From NCBI GenBank assembly GCA_030589835.1, contig JAUUZS010000262.1:1-6428 (forward strand): 6,428 bases of DNA, in the 5' to 3' direction. The notes under the pieces are model-generated. The model did not search any database. It saw only the letters and a program-made list of their open reading frames with translations, and had not been told where the DNA came from. Source of the DNA: Cyclobacteriaceae bacterium (GTDB taxonomy: Bacteria > Bacteroidota > Bacteroidia > Cytophagales > Cyclobacteriaceae). Shown here in pieces: positions 4,906 to 6,428 of the stretch (position 1 is the first letter of the stretch; each line of letters opens with the position of its first letter). The position numbers were made by a program, and so were the translations under genes.

Positions 4906-6428
4906 CTAAAATCCGGCATTCAGCGTTATCCCTACTCTAAACCACCTTCCTGGCATTTGAGTCATCACTTCGGTGTATTGTTGATCGGTCAGGTTTACGA
5001 CTTCCAGAAAGGCTGTGAATTTTTCGCTATGCTCATAAAAGATTCGATCATCGAGCAAGACATATGCTTCCTGCTCGATGCGATCAATGTATCTTGCCTT
5101 GAAGCTATTTTGCACCTTTCCGACTATTTTATGGTCTATTCCCAACACGAGCTGATTCCTGATATGTTCCAGGGCATATCGGGATTGTATATTTTCAAGT
5201 TCATCCAAATTCTGATCGAGATAATTATAGCTTAAATCAATATTAGAAAGCCAAAAGCCAGGTCGTATCATTTCATTGAAATTAATATTCATCGCTAATT
5301 CCAATCCCTGAGTAGTCACATTTTGAAAGTTTCGTGCATGATAGAGCTCGTCAACTGGATTTAGTACCCAATCAATCAATTGACTGGCATCTCTCACAAA
5401 ATAATTTCCCTCCAAAGATATTCCGCTCTCAAAATATCTTAAACCGACTTCATAGGTGACGGCTTCTTCCGGCTGTAAATCCGGATTTCCCTGTTCTCCT
5501 GGACTGCTATAATATTGATCATAGAATGTAGGGACACGGAAAGATTTACCAACATTTCCATAAACCCTGATTTCATCCGTAACATTATACCCCATATCAA
5601 TACCGGGAAAAGCATTCCAGCCAAAGTCAGAATACCAATTCAAGTAAATGCCCGGTACCACATCAAACCGATCGCCAAACTTGAATTTATGATCCGCATA
5701 TATGCCAAAATTTTCTCTTTCAAATCCATCAAGATTACTTAAGGATTCTGATCCTCCACGAAGCCAATCACCCTGAATATTTTCTTTTCGATATTCGATT
5801 CCCAAACCTGTGCTTCCCAAATCACTCTGATAGGAGGAATTAATTTCTGCACCCAAGGTGTTTGTCGTGTGTAAATTCTGATATACTCCTGGATTGTCTC
5901 GGATAAAAAGGTATTTATCTCTGTTCCACCGCCAATAAATCCTTGGTTTGATTTTAAAATTTCCTAAATCAGATTCATACGATAAACTCGTGGTACTCGT
6001 GCGAACCTCTTCGTATTGCTCCGTAAAATCCGGACTGGCATAAAATCCATTGGCTCCAAATTTTCTGTCTGTCAATCCAAAAATCAGCTCATATTTCCCC
6101 GCTTTCGTGGGTAATTCTGATTGATAAAAAATATTATTTATTCCATAATCCGTGTTATGTCTGTAGCCATCAGATGCATCCCTGGATAATGAAACATATT
6201 GCTTGTAATTTCCCATTGGTAATGAAAGCGATAGATTCCCCCCATAACTCCCAAAACTTCCTCCATATGTTCGCAGACCAATTCTTCTATCTTCCGGGAC
6301 TTTCGTGATGAAATTCACCGCTCCGGCAAAAGCATTCTGACCATAAATTCGTGCGCCAGGGCCTTTCAATACTTCTATCTGCTGAAAGTGATCAAAAGGA
6401 ATTGGAATGTTCATCACATGATGGCCCG
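4906..6428 (-). CDS. TonB-dependent outer-membrane receptor, 3' part (N-terminus outside window)
   Basis: C-terminal 500-odd residues of a TonB-dependent receptor, which imports a ligand across the outer membrane using TonB-ExbBD energy. The frame is open through the right edge (reading GHHVMNIPIPFDH), so the GTG at 6415-6417 and ATG at 6412-6414 are internal codons, not starts. The signal peptide, TonB box and first part of the plug are missing. Numbering from codon 6417, residues 1-40 are the end of the plug (QQIEVLKGPGARIYGQNAFAG, with the usual EVLKGPG and G-N-A-F-A-G pattern). The rest is a beta-barrel with the late-barrel signature GKSFRVPTFYDQYY (290-303), then GNPDLQPEEAVTYEVG (310-325). 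It closes with a typical end, VVNLTDQQYTEV (473-484), PGRWFRVG and a final Phe, the outer-membrane insertion signal. BtuB/CirA-like receptors share these blocks, but the ligand (cobalamin, siderophore or other) cannot be read from this part. The gene lies 579 bp upstream of the UnbV/UnbU pair on the same strand. Confidence 0.93.
   Translation of the reverse strand, partial: GHHVMNIPIPFDHFQQIEVLKGPGARIYGQNAFAGAVNFITKVPEDRRIGLRTYGGSFGSYGGNLSLSLPMGNYKQYVSLSRDASDGYRHNTDYGINNIFYQSELPTKAGKYELIFGLTDRKFGANGFYASPDFTEQYEEVRTSTTSLSYESDLGNFKIKPRIYWRWNRDKYLFIRDNPGVYQNLHTTNTLGAEINSSYQSDLGSTGLGIEYRKENIQGDWLRGGSESLSNLDGFERENFGIYADHKFKFGDRFDVVPGIYLNWYSDFGWNAFPGIDMGYNVTDEIRVYGNVGKSFRVPTFYDQYYSSPGEQGNPDLQPEEAVTYEVGLRYFESGISLEGNYFVRDASQLIDWVLNPVDELYHARNFQNVTTQGLELAMNINFNEMIRPGFWLSNIDLSYNYLDQNLDELENIQSRYALEHIRNQLVLGIDHKIVGKVQNSFKARYIDRIEQEAYVLLDDRIFYEHSEKFTAFLEVVNLTDQQYTEVMTQMPGRWFRVGITLNAGF

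Noticed and set aside
4891..5742. Open frames in other frames within the receptor gene (plus 4891-5235, plus 5515-5742, minus 5439-5624)
   Set aside because: They are shadows of the TonB-dependent receptor, whose own frame carries continuous family motifs.

Overview
The window looks like accessory or peripheral chromosome of a Gram-negative Bacteroidota bacterium, probably in the Cytophagales/Flavobacteriia range. The reasons are an AT-rich base composition, a Bacteroidota-type lipobox (FSSC), a match to the Bacteroidota promoter -7 motif (TAnnTTTG), little dependence on Shine-Dalgarno sites, and a TonB-dependent receptor whose barrel ends in Phe. Genus cannot be fixed from this sequence.

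Layout. 1-595 holds no convincing gene, only some hairpins and a possible promoter. 596-1531 (+) encodes a lipoprotein with a C-terminal TPR-like stretch, resembling the uncharacterised DUF6340-type lipoproteins. 1559-1703 is a 141-bp MITE-like element, with imperfect terminal inverted repeats and a TA duplication, lying between two convergent genes. 1701-2528 (-) encodes an NqrB/RnfD-related polytopic membrane protein of the UnbU type. It overlaps by 14 bp the end of 2515-4326 (-), which encodes an FG-GAP/VCBS-repeat protein with a C-terminal ASPIC/UnbV domain (CRTAC1 family). 4327-4905 is a 579-bp intergenic stretch holding a second MITE-like inverted-repeat unit (4503-4642) and further inverted repeats. 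4906-6428 (-) is the 3' part of a TonB-dependent outer-membrane receptor gene; its N-terminus lies beyond the window.

How the genes may work together. UnbV- and UnbU-type proteins were named from enediyne antibiotic clusters, where both genes are conserved, but no polyketide synthase or other enediyne gene is visible here. The three minus-strand genes place an outer-membrane receptor, a membrane-anchored exported beta-propeller-like protein and an inner-membrane redox-family protein in one direction. This suggests a trans-envelope module for uptake or redox handling of an unidentified ligand. The UnbV/UnbU pair is tightly coupled; co-transcription with the receptor is uncertain because of the long gap. 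The most distinctive sequence-level observation is that the 141-bp element appears to have inserted exactly into the stop codon of the UnbU-type gene, changing TAA to TAG without changing the protein.
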